A DNA stretch of 64,000 nucleotides. It comes from Azoarcus sp. (GTDB lineage Bacteria > Pseudomonadota > Gammaproteobacteria > Burkholderiales > Rhodocyclaceae). The stretch lies in the NCBI GenBank assembly GCA_030656215.1, contig JAUSOD010000106.1:1-64000 (forward strand). The letters run 5' to 3'. Below the pieces are notes generated by a model. That model saw nothing but the letters and a program-made list of their open reading frames with translations. It was not told where the DNA came from and searched no databases. The position numbers were made by a program, and so were the translations under genes. Shown piece by piece: positions 17,303 to 24,523 of this stretch; position 1 is the stretch's first letter; each line of letters starts with the position of its first letter.

Positions 17303-18670
17303 TTACTTGGGCTTTTTGGCCTGCGTTGCTGCGGGTTTGGCCGGTGCTTTTTGGGCCGGTGCTTTCTTGGCACTTGATTTGGCGGCCGGTTTCTTTACCG
17401 GAGCTTTTTTCTTTGCCTGTCCGTTGGCGGCTTTAGTTTTTGTCGACGGGATATTTGCGGTGTTGAGCCGGACGGCGGGTGCGCCGATCAGGCGGGTGCC
17501 ACCCGGCAGTAGTTTGCTGACCCGCAATGCGCCACTGGGGTCGATGCCCTCGGGCACCAGCAGTGCATAGCCTGCACTGAGCCGGCTGCCGGTGGCGAGC
17601 CCGTTGAGTTGCATCAGCTGTGCGAGTGTGAGGCCGTGGCGCGTGGCGACGGTTTCGAGCTTTTCGCCTGCCTCAAGCTCATGGATACGCCAGCCTTTGC
17701 CGGAGAGCTGGAATTCGTTCAGGCGCGTCTCGAATCGTGTTGCCCGATCGGCCGGCACCACCAGCGTCTGCCCCGCGTTGGTGATTGCCGGGCGGTTGAA
17801 GCCCGGGTTGAGGGCAAGGAACTCTTCGATGCTCATGTCGGCAAACTGCGCCGCGGTGGCCAGATCGATACCGGCCGGCGCGGCGAGCGTTACAAAATGC
17901 TGCTCGTTGGCCACGTGGGGAAGTTCGAAGTGAAACAGTTCGGGTTCGGCGACGATGTTCTTGATCGCCTGCAGCTTGGGGACGTAATAGCGGGTTTCGT
18001 CCGGCATCCTGAGCTGGCTGTACTCGGTCGGCAGGCCGGCATCGCGGTTGCGCTGCAAGGCCCGGCCAACCGAACCTTCACCCCAGTTGTACGATGCCAG
18101 CGCAAGGTGCCAGTCGCCGTGCATCTCGTAGATGGTCTGCAGATAGTCGAGTGCGGCGTTGGTGGACGCGATCACGTCACGCCTTTCGTCCACCCAGGTA
18201 TCCTGGGTCAGGTTGTAGTGGCGTCCGGTCGAGGGAATGAATTGCCACAGTCCGGAGGCGTGGGCACGTGAGTAGGCGAGGGGGTTATAGCTGCTTTCCA
18301 CCATCGGTAGCAGCGCCAGCTCGGTGGGCATGCCGCGACGCTCGAGTTCGTCCACGATGTAGTAGAGGTAGCGCCCGCCGCGTAAGAACACCTGTTTCAG
18401 GAAGCTCGGACGGTTCAGGTAGAACAGTTGCTGCTCGGCGACCAGATCGCTGTCAAGGTCGGGCATGCCATAGCCGCGCCGGATGCGATCCCAGATATCG
18501 TTGGCGTCACGCGTCAGGTCCAGGGTCAACACGCGCGGGGGGAGCGTGTCGGTGATGGTCGGCGCAGGGGCTACCGGTGAGGATTGCGTGTCGGTGCTGT
18601 CCGATCCCAGTGCATTCGGGAGCGGCAGGAGCAGGGCGAAGAAGAAAATGAGCGAGCGAAGCTTCGCCAT
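17303..18670 (-). CDS. mltD: Membrane-bound lytic transglycosylase D-like protein with LysM-type repeat
   Basis: 455 aa. Signal peptide (residues 1-22), then a family-1-type lytic transglycosylase (SLT) domain with catalytic Glu125 in LPMVESSYNPLAYS, then GLWQFIPSTG and ALASYNWGEGSVGRAL. A C-terminal LysM-like region (WRIHELEAGEKLETVATRHGLT) should bind peptidoglycan. The enzyme cleaves murein to 1,6-anhydro-muropeptides. No lipobox Cys is visible after the signal peptide, unlike E. coli MltD. The last ~45 residues are a Lys/Ala/Pro-rich tail (KKAPVKKPAAKSSAKKAPAQ), unusual for the family and strongly basic. Confidence 0.9.
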   Translation of the reverse strand: MAKLRSLIFFFALLLPLPNALGSDSTDTQSSPVAPAPTITDTLPPRVLTLDLTRDANDIWDRIRRGYGMPDLDSDLVAEQQLFYLNRPSFLKQVFLRGGRYLYYIVDELERRGMPTELALLPMVESSYNPLAYSRAHASGLWQFIPSTGRHYNLTQDTWVDERRDVIASTNAALDYLQTIYEMHGDWHLALASYNWGEGSVGRALQRNRDAGLPTEYSQLRMPDETRYYVPKLQAIKNIVAEPELFHFELPHVANEQHFVTLAAPAGIDLATAAQFADMSIEEFLALNPGFNRPAITNAGQTLVVPADRATRFETRLNEFQLSGKGWRIHELEAGEKLETVATRHGLTLAQLMQLNGLATGSRLSAGYALLVPEGIDPSGALRVSKLLPGGTRLIGAPAVRLNTANIPSTKTKAANGQAKKKAPVKKPAAKSSAKKAPAQKAPAKPAATQAKKPK

Positions 18671-18817
18671 CGAAACCGGCCGACGAAAAGCATAGGAGTC
18701 TATCGATCGCTTACCTGTGCGTCAAATACGCGCCAAGGGCGATGAAACCGGCAACAGAAGTGCATTCCCTTGGTAGGATGTTGCTATTGGGCTCTCCCGC
18801 AAGCTTATCCGGGCATT

Positions 18818-19786
18818 ATGAAAGTACTGGTCATCGAAGATACCGTCACCAGCGCGACGCTGGTTTGCCACCAGCTTACCAAGATGGGGCTTTCGGCCAT
18901 GCATGCCCGTGACGGAGAAAGCGGGGTAGTGATGTTCAAGCGTGAGCGCCCCGATCTGGTGCTGCTGGACATCATCATGCCGGGCATGGACGGATTTGAG
19001 GTCGCGCACCGGATTCGGCAACTCGAGCAGGATGGTGACTGGACCCCGATCATTTTCCTGACTGCACGTGCAAGCGAAAACGATCTACAGCGCGCCATTG
19101 AGGTCGGTGGAGATGATTACCTGGTCAAGCCGGTTTCCGAGGTGGTACTCAAGGCCAAGGTGGGCGCGATGCAGCGCATCGCACAGATGCGGTCCGCGCT
19201 GCTGGTGCTGACGCGCAAGCTCGATGATGCCAATCGTGAGCTCACACGTTTGTCATCGGTGGATGGCTTGACCGGTATCGCCAATCGCCGGCGCTTCGAC
19301 GAGAGCCTGCTGCGCGAGTGGCGACGTGCGTCGCGAACCGGCTTGCCGTTGTCCCTGCTGGTGGCCGATGTCGACTACTTCAAACCGTTCAACGACAATT
19401 ACGGGCATCAGGTGGGCGACGAATGCCTCAAGGCGGTGGCGCGCACGCTCGAACTGAAGTTGCGTCGCCCGACCGATGTGGTGGCGCGCTATGGCGGCGA
19501 GGAGTTCGCTGCAATCCTGCCGGAAACCGCACTCGACGGTGCAATTGCGGTCGCTGATGCGATGCGGGGCGGGATCGAGGCGCTGGCGATCACGCACCGG
19601 CTTTCCGGAGCGGCTCCGGTGGTGACGATCAGCATCGGTGTTGCAAGCATGATGCCGGTGCGTGGCGATGAAAACGGATTTGTGGCTTTGATCAAGTCTG
19701 CGGACGATGCACTCTTTCGAGCCAAGAAACTCGGACGCAATCAGGTTGCAGCGTGCCTGGATAGCATTGAGGCCGAGATCGGGTGA
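18818..19786 (+). CDS. Response regulator with GGDEF diguanylate cyclase output (PleD/WspR-like)
   Basis: 322 aa from the ATG at 18818. N-terminal receiver: phospho-acceptor Asp51 in LVLLDIIMPG and Lys104 in YLVKPVSE. C-terminal GGDEF domain: VADVDYFKPFND, YGHQVGD and active site RYGGEEF (GGEEF 226-230). The inhibitory I-site RxxD is present at 217-220, exactly five residues before GGEEF. It should make c-di-GMP from GTP when phosphorylated. A single-domain receiver overlaps or follows immediately, so the two are probably one operon. The cognate kinase is not adjacent. Confidence 0.93.
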   Translation: MKVLVIEDTVTSATLVCHQLTKMGLSAMHARDGESGVVMFKRERPDLVLLDIIMPGMDGFEVAHRIRQLEQDGDWTPIIFLTARASENDLQRAIEVGGDDYLVKPVSEVVLKAKVGAMQRIAQMRSALLVLTRKLDDANRELTRLSSVDGLTGIANRRRFDESLLREWRRASRTGLPLSLLVADVDYFKPFNDNYGHQVGDECLKAVARTLELKLRRPTDVVARYGGEEFAAILPETALDGAIAVADAMRGGIEALAITHRLSGAAPVVTISIGVASMMPVRGDENGFVALIKSADDALFRAKKLGRNQVAACLDSIEAEIG

Positions 19787-19806
19787 TCACAACGTCGAGT
19801 AAGCAA

Positions 19807-20193
19807 ATGGCGGCAAGTAACAAGAGAATTGTTGTTATTGATGACAATGAAGTGATCCGGATTGCACTGCGGGCGATCCTTCGCCAGGCCGGTTTCGAGG
19901 TCGTGGGCGAAGGCAGGGATGGCTTGGGTGCGCTGGACGTGGTCGAGAGGCTGGCGCCTGATCTGGTTTGTCTCGATGTGGTGATGCCCGGGCGCAGTGG
20001 TCTTGAGGTGTTGGCAGATCTGCGCGAGCGCTTTCCGCGCATCAAGGTGCTGATGATCACCGGCCGGAGCGATCGCGAAACGGTCAGTGAAATCGTGAAG
20101 AACGGGGCCGCTGGCATGGTGCTGAAGCCTTTCAATGCCGCCAAGGTGATCGAGACGGTATCGCGGGCGCTGAGCTCGGGTACGGTGGCCTGA
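19807..20193 (+). CDS. Single-domain response regulator (CheY-like receiver)
   Basis: 128 aa from the ATG at 19807. A GTG at 19783 overlapping the previous stop (GTGA) is an equally possible, coupled start that adds 8 residues. Receiver only: acidic pair in VVIDDNEV, phospho-acceptor Asp57 in LVCLDVVMPG, Thr in MITGRSD, Lys in MVLKPFNA. No output domain. Sits behind the GGDEF response regulator; it may compete for the same kinase or act in a relay, which is inference. Confidence 0.9.
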   Translation: MAASNKRIVVIDDNEVIRIALRAILRQAGFEVVGEGRDGLGALDVVERLAPDLVCLDVVMPGRSGLEVLADLRERFPRIKVLMITGRSDRETVSEIVKNGAAGMVLKPFNAAKVIETVSRALSSGTVA

Positions 20194-20195
20194 AC

Positions 20196-20230
20196 GTTGC
20201 CGATGTTGCCGATGTTGCCGATGTTGCCGG
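20196..20230 (+). repeat. 9-bp tandem repeat (GTTGCCGAT, ~3.9 copies)
   Basis: GTTGCCGAT is repeated three times perfectly with a fourth partial copy, starting 3 bp after the stop codon of the response regulator and ending 37 bp before the gloB stop. It is non-coding sequence between convergent genes. Confidence 0.9.
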
Positions 20231-20266
20231 GGCCGTCGTCGGCGAAACGCCGGCAGAAGACATCCT

Positions 20267-21028
20267 TCAGAAAACATCCTTCCACGCGCGTAAGGCGGTA
20301 AGGCACGCCAGCGCGGTGGCCGGGCGTCGGCCGGTTTGATGGGTGACGGCCTCAATCACGCCTGGTTCGCTGGTGCGCATGAAGGGGTTGATCTGCCTTT
20401 CCTGCGCGATCGTGGTCGGCAGGGTCGGCTCGCTGGCTGCACGCAGGGCTTCGCAGTGCGCAAGATAGCGATCGCGCTCGGGATTGTGGGGTTCGGCCGC
20501 GCGGGCGAAGGCCAGGTTCGAAAGCGTGTATTCGTGGGTGCAATAGACCTCGGTGTCGCCGTCGAGGGCGGCGAAGCGACTCAGCGCTGCCTGAAGTTGC
20601 TCGGCAGTTCCTTCGAATAGACGTCCGCAGCCGGCAGAAAACAAGGTGTCGCCGCAAAATAGAATGCCCGGCGCAAAGTAGGCGATGTGGCCTGCGGTGT
20701 GAGCCGGTACTTCGAGCACCTGCAATTCGAGCTCAAGCCCAGGAATGGCGATGGAATCGCCCTCCACAAGCGGGTGAGTGACGTACTCGATGTTTTCCTT
20801 GCGCGGCCCGAAGACCGGAATCCGGCGATGTTCAAGCAGGCGTTTCAGGCCGCCCACATGGTCGGCGTGATGGTGTGTGATCAGGATGGCTGCAAGCTCG
20901 AGTCCATGTTGTGCAAGGTATGCAAGCACCGGTTCTGCATCGCCGGGGTCGACCACCGCAGCGCGCTGTCCGTCATGGATGAGCCAGATGTAGTTATCGC
21001 GAAAGGCTGGAAGAGGGATAATGTTCAT
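20267..21028 (-). CDS. gloB: Hydroxyacylglutathione hydrolase (glyoxalase II)
   Basis: 253 aa. Metallo-beta-lactamase fold with THHHADH at 51-57 (binuclear metal site), VPAHTAGHIAYF, LFCGDTLFSAGCGRLFEG and YCTHEYT. C-terminal substrate-binding part includes NPFMRTSEP. Hydrolyses S-lactoylglutathione to lactate and glutathione in methylglyoxal detoxification. Divergent from a YafS-like methyltransferase gene followed by rnhA and dnaQ, the same neighbourhood as in enterobacteria (gloB-yafS-rnhA-dnaQ). Confidence 0.95.
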   Translation of the reverse strand: MNIIPLPAFRDNYIWLIHDGQRAAVVDPGDAEPVLAYLAQHGLELAAILITHHHADHVGGLKRLLEHRRIPVFGPRKENIEYVTHPLVEGDSIAIPGLELELQVLEVPAHTAGHIAYFAPGILFCGDTLFSAGCGRLFEGTAEQLQAALSRFAALDGDTEVYCTHEYTLSNLAFARAAEPHNPERDRYLAHCEALRAASEPTLPTTIAQERQINPFMRTSEPGVIEAVTHQTGRRPATALACLTALRAWKDVF

Positions 21029-21055
21029 CTTGTCATTTTGAAGTGCTGATGGCCT

Positions 21056-21793
21056 GTGTCAATCCTCAGTTTGTCCGATTGGCTGGAAACACCCCAGGGA
21101 CGCTATCTGCTTGAATGGGAGCAGGCCCGGATGGATGCCGTGGTGGCCGATATATTCGGCTACAACGCACTTCAGCTTGGCTTGCCCGAACGGGCCCTGC
21201 TGCGCGCCAACCGGATGCCGTTCCGCTTCAGTTGCAGTCGACTCGGCGAGGCTGCGGTGCTTGCGAACGATGATGCGCTGCCGTTCGCAACGGCCAGTCT
21301 GGATCTGGTGGTGCTGCCTCACGTGCTCGAATTTGCTCGGCGTCCGCACCACGTGCTGCGTGAAGTGGAGCGGGTGCTGGTGCCCGAAGGAAGCGTGGTG
21401 ATCAGTGGTTTCAATCCTTACAGTCTGTGGGGTATTCGTCGCCTGTTGGCGCGCAAGCGGGGGGCGTTTCCGTGGCGCGGGCAGTATCTTTCGGTGCCCA
21501 GGGTCAGGGATTGGCTGACGCTGCTCGGATTCGAAACCCAGACCGGCGGTTTTGGTTGCTATGCGCCGGCGGTGAGCTCGCCCGCGTGGATCGAACGCTG
21601 GCGTTTTGCCGAAAAGGCGGGCGCGCGCTGGTGGCCGGTGTGCGGTGCGGCCTATGTGGTACAGGGCATCAAGCGGGTTCAGGGTACGCGCCTGATCTTG
21701 CCCAACTGGCGCGAAAAACGCGTCAGTGCAAAACGTCTGTCGCCTGTTGCGCAGCGCGATATTCACCCTGAAAGTGCAAGGAAGACCCAGTAG
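21056..21793 (+). CDS. YafS-like SAM-dependent methyltransferase
   Basis: 245 aa with a GTG start at 21056. Class I methyltransferase features of the C-terminal motif type: [47 protein letters not shown]. The glycine-rich motif I is hard to see, replaced by a hydrophilic stretch around residues 55-75, as in YafS-type proteins. Substrate unknown. Conserved location between gloB (divergent) and rnhA (2 bp downstream), suggesting co-transcription with rnhA-dnaQ. Confidence 0.83.
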   Translation: MSILSLSDWLETPQGRYLLEWEQARMDAVVADIFGYNALQLGLPERALLRANRMPFRFSCSRLGEAAVLANDDALPFATASLDLVVLPHVLEFARRPHHVLREVERVLVPEGSVVISGFNPYSLWGIRRLLARKRGAFPWRGQYLSVPRVRDWLTLLGFETQTGGFGCYAPAVSSPAWIERWRFAEKAGARWWPVCGAAYVVQGIKRVQGTRLILPNWREKRVSAKRLSPVAQRDIHPESARKTQ

Positions 21794-21795
21794 AC

Positions 21796-22254
21796 ATGGA
21801 AGAAGTTGATATTTATACCGATGGTGCATGTAGTGGAAACCCGGGCCCTGGCGGCTGGGGGGCGATTCTGCGCAGCGGCGGACATGAGAAGGAGATCTGG
21901 GGTGGCGAGCCGCAGACCACCAACAACCGGATGGAAATGATGGCGGTCATCCGTGCCTTCGAGTTGCTCAAGCGGCCGGTGACGGTGAGGGTCCATACCG
22001 ACAGCCAGTATGTGCAGAAGGGCATCTCGGAGTGGATTCACGGTTGGAAGGCACGCGGCTGGAAGACCGCGTCGAAGGAGCCGGTCAAGAACGCCGATCT
22101 GTGGCGCGAGCTTGATGCGGCAGCCTCGCATCATCAGGTCAAGTGGTTGTGGGTGAAGGGGCATGCAGGTCACCCGGAAAACGAGCGTGCCGATGAGTTG
22201 GCCCGGCGTGGCGTGGATGAGTGCCGTAAGGCCGGTACGGTCGTGCAAGGCTGA
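21796..22254 (+). CDS. rnhA: Ribonuclease HI
   Basis: 152 aa. Catalytic carboxylates visible: Asp9 ([17 protein letters not shown]), Glu47 (NNRMEMMA), Asp69 (VHTDSQYV) and Asp133 (NERADELA), plus the flexible-loop KGHAGH. Cleaves RNA in RNA-DNA hybrids such as R-loops and primers. Start ATG 2 bp after the methyltransferase stop, dnaQ 18 bp downstream: one operon. Confidence 0.97.
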   Translation: MEEVDIYTDGACSGNPGPGGWGAILRSGGHEKEIWGGEPQTTNNRMEMMAVIRAFELLKRPVTVRVHTDSQYVQKGISEWIHGWKARGWKTASKEPVKNADLWRELDAAASHHQVKWLWVKGHAGHPENERADELARRGVDECRKAGTVVQG

Positions 22255-22272
22255 ATCAAAGGAATCCACCAA

Positions 22273-22989
22273 ATGAGACAGATTGTTCTTGATACCGAAA
22301 CGACGGGTCTGGATTGGCGCAATGGCGATCGTGTAATTGAAATCGGCTGTGTCGAACTGGTCAATCGCAGCCTGACCGGGCGCCATTTTCATGTCTTCAT
22401 CAACCCCGAGCGCGGCATCGACGCGGAAGCCGAGGCGGTGCATGGGATCTCGGTCGAGTTTCTGGCCGATAAGCCGAAATTCGCTGCAATTGTCGAAGAT
22501 TTCGAAGCGTTCGTCCGCGATGCCGAGCTGGTGATCCATAACGCCAGCTTTGATGTCGGCTTTCTGAATTGCGAACTGGGCCTGCTCGGCAGGGCACCGC
22601 TCGGCTCACTGTGCAGCGGTGTCATCGATACCCTGAAGATGGCCAAGGAGCAGAATCCGGGCAAGAAGGCATCGCTCGATGCCTTATGTGATCGGTTCGA
22701 GATCGATAACGGGCATCGTGCGCTGCATGGCGCGCTGCTTGACGCCGAGTTGCTCGCCGAGGTCTATCTGGCGATGACCCGTGGGCAGGAAAGTCTGATC
22801 ATGACGCTGGAGGAAGCGCCCGCGTCGGCACAATACGACAGCTCGGGCGGGGCTTTCGAGCGTCCGCCACTATGCGTTCAACGGGCTTCGACTGCCGAAC
22901 TCGAGGCCCATGAGCGAGTGCTGGGTGAAATCGCAAAGGCGAACAAGGGCACATGCCTTTGGCTGCCGCCCGAGCCCGCTGCAGTCTGA
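22273..22989 (+). CDS. dnaQ: DNA polymerase III epsilon subunit (3'-5' proofreading exonuclease)
   Basis: 238 aa. DEDDh exonuclease: VLDTETTGLD (Asp7, Glu9), HNASFDVGFL (Asp94), HRALHGALLDAELLAEVYL (His152, Asp157). A C-terminal tail beyond ~185 should contact the alpha subunit. Proofreads replication. Linked to rnhA as in most proteobacteria. The ATG at 22273 follows AAGGAA. Confidence 0.95.
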   Translation: MRQIVLDTETTGLDWRNGDRVIEIGCVELVNRSLTGRHFHVFINPERGIDAEAEAVHGISVEFLADKPKFAAIVEDFEAFVRDAELVIHNASFDVGFLNCELGLLGRAPLGSLCSGVIDTLKMAKEQNPGKKASLDALCDRFEIDNGHRALHGALLDAELLAEVYLAMTRGQESLIMTLEEAPASAQYDSSGGAFERPPLCVQRASTAELEAHERVLGEIAKANKGTCLWLPPEPAAV

Positions 22990-23040
22990 GCGCGTTTATC
23001 GGTCCCCGTGCTACCTGGTGGTGGGGGCCGTGACACAGGT

Positions 23041-23466
23041 TCAGCTGCGGATGCGTGTTGTTTTGTGACTGGTCCTCAGTTTTTCCAGCCCCTTCAGAAT
23101 CTCGCGACGTGAAATCTGACCGATCAGTCGCTCACCTTCCACCACCGGCAGGCAACGGAAGGTTCTGTGCAGGAACAGTTCGATCACGTCGATCAGGCTG
23201 CTGTCCGCGCCAACCGAGACCACGTCCTTGATCATGTATTCCCGCACCAACCCGGCCTGTTGCTCGAAATAGGAGGCATTGAGGGCCACCCTCAGGCAAT
23301 CCTTTTCGGAAAGGAATCCGATCAGTCGACCGGCACTGTCGGCAACCGGCGCCCCGCTCAGTCCATGTTCGATCATCGTATGAATGGCGTGCAGGACTTC
23401 GTCGTCTGGGTGAAAGGCAAGGTGATCACCAATCATGTAGTCCTTCACGAACAGGGATTTCAGCAT
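23041..23466 (-). CDS. CBS-domain pair protein
   Basis: 141 aa, two CBS modules: VKDYMIGDHLAFHPDDEVLHAIHTMIEHGLSGAPVAD (first), then REYMIKDVVSVGADSSLIDVIELFLHRTFRCLPVVEG (second), with a short basic tail. Such stand-alone CBS pairs bind adenine nucleotides and regulate unknown partners. Convergent with dnaQ. 19 bp downstream of the nqrM gene on the same strand and possibly co-transcribed. Confidence 0.9.
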   Translation of the reverse strand: MLKSLFVKDYMIGDHLAFHPDDEVLHAIHTMIEHGLSGAPVADSAGRLIGFLSEKDCLRVALNASYFEQQAGLVREYMIKDVVSVGADSSLIDVIELFLHRTFRCLPVVEGERLIGQISRREILKGLEKLRTSHKTTRIRS

Positions 23467-23485
23467 GATTCCTCCGGGCTAGTGT

Positions 23486-23689
23486 TCAGGATTGTTGTTG
23501 TTCGGCTTGCGCCTTCATTTTTGCCAGTCGCTTGGGGCAGGGCTTTTCGCAGCCCCCCTCGCATTCGAGGCCGACCGCACCCAGCCCGCCACAGCTGCCG
23601 GCAATTGGCTTGCGGCCGAAGATCACGCCGATCGCCATGGCCGCAATCACCACGGCGAATACGATCAAAGCTAGTAAAAAGGTGCTCAT
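23486..23689 (-). CDS. nqrM: NqrM, maturation factor of Na+-translocating NADH:quinone reductase
   Basis: 67 aa from the ATG at 23689 (MSTFLLALIVF). One N-terminal transmembrane helix followed by GVIFGRKPIAGSCGG and a Cys cluster LECEGGCEKPCPKR, the signature of NqrM (DUF539). In Vibrio and others NqrM is needed to load iron between NqrD and NqrE. No nqrA-F genes are in the window; nqrM is often apart from or at the end of nqr operons. Implies a Na+-NQR elsewhere in this genome. Confidence 0.87.
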   Translation of the reverse strand: MSTFLLALIVFAVVIAAMAIGVIFGRKPIAGSCGGLGAVGLECEGGCEKPCPKRLAKMKAQAEQQQS

Positions 23690-23752
23690 TTCAGATCCTG
23701 TTTCGATTAGGGACAAGATACTTTGTAGACAATACAGTGACCGGCTTGGTTG

Positions 23753-24523
23753 TTAAAGAATCAGCGTGCCGCCGGGCAGGTTTCCCGCCTGTTCGAGGCG
23801 GGTGATGGTGGGCAGCAGATCGAGCCCGGTCTCGGCTTTCAGCACCAGCGCACGTTCGCGCAATTCGGCAACCGGGCGGCTTACGGCGTCGCCTGCCGCA
23901 CCAAAAGCCACCACGTTGCCGCTGTCGCACGAAGGGAAGGCGATCGCACGATCTTCGAACGCAGTGACGATGCGCTCCACGCTGGCCTTGTAGCCTTTGG
24001 AGCGGCCGAACAGGTTGACCGCCATCAGTCCCTGGTCGGAAAGCCGCGCACGCACAGCCTGATAAAAGGGCAGGGTGTCGAGGACGCCGGCGCGGGCGTT
24101 GCGGTCGTAGCCGTCGACCAGGATGTAGTCGAATCGGGTGTCCTTCTCCAGCACGAAACTCGCGCCGCAACCGAGCTGGATCGAGAATCGCGCACTTTCT
24201 TCAGGCAGGCGGAAGAACTGGCGTGCGGCGGCCACCACGGACGAGGCGATTTCCACCACCTGGATCCGGCTCTGCGGGCAGTGGTGGTAGATGAATTTTG
24301 TCAGCGAAGCTGCCCCAAGACCGATCAGCAACACCTTGCGTGGCCAGTTTCCGGTGTCTTCGGCAAGCCCATCGCGCAGTAGCAGGCCGGCCATCATTTC
24401 GCGGGTGTAGGCCAGTTCGAGGGCGTTGGGCTTGCGGATGCGCATCGCACCTTGCACCCATTCGGAGCCGAAATGCAGGTAGCGCACGCCGGCTTCTTCG
24501 GAAATGTCGATCGGCGTGCTCAT
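23753..24523 (-). CDS. Spermidine synthase-like (spermine/spermidine synthase family) protein
   Basis: 256 aa. SAM-binding motif [17 protein letters not shown] (motif I), [18 protein letters not shown] and [24 protein letters not shown], as in polyamine synthase-like methyltransferase folds. The family GGG(D/E)G motif is replaced by GLGAAS, so true spermidine synthase activity is doubtful. Start ATG overlaps the mutS stop by 4 bp, so translation is coupled to mutS. Confidence 0.85.
   Translation of the reverse strand: MSTPIDISEEAGVRYLHFGSEWVQGAMRIRKPNALELAYTREMMAGLLLRDGLAEDTGNWPRKVLLIGLGAASLTKFIYHHCPQSRIQVVEIASSVVAAARQFFRLPEESARFSIQLGCGASFVLEKDTRFDYILVDGYDRNARAGVLDTLPFYQAVRARLSDQGLMAVNLFGRSKGYKASVERIVTAFEDRAIAFPSCDSGNVVAFGAAGDAVSRPVAELRERALVLKAETGLDLLPTITRLEQAGNLPGGTLIL

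Noticed and set aside
23002-23030. GGTCCCC / GGGGGCC inverted repeat after dnaQ as a terminator
   Set aside because: No T tract on either strand and a long loop, so termination is doubtful.
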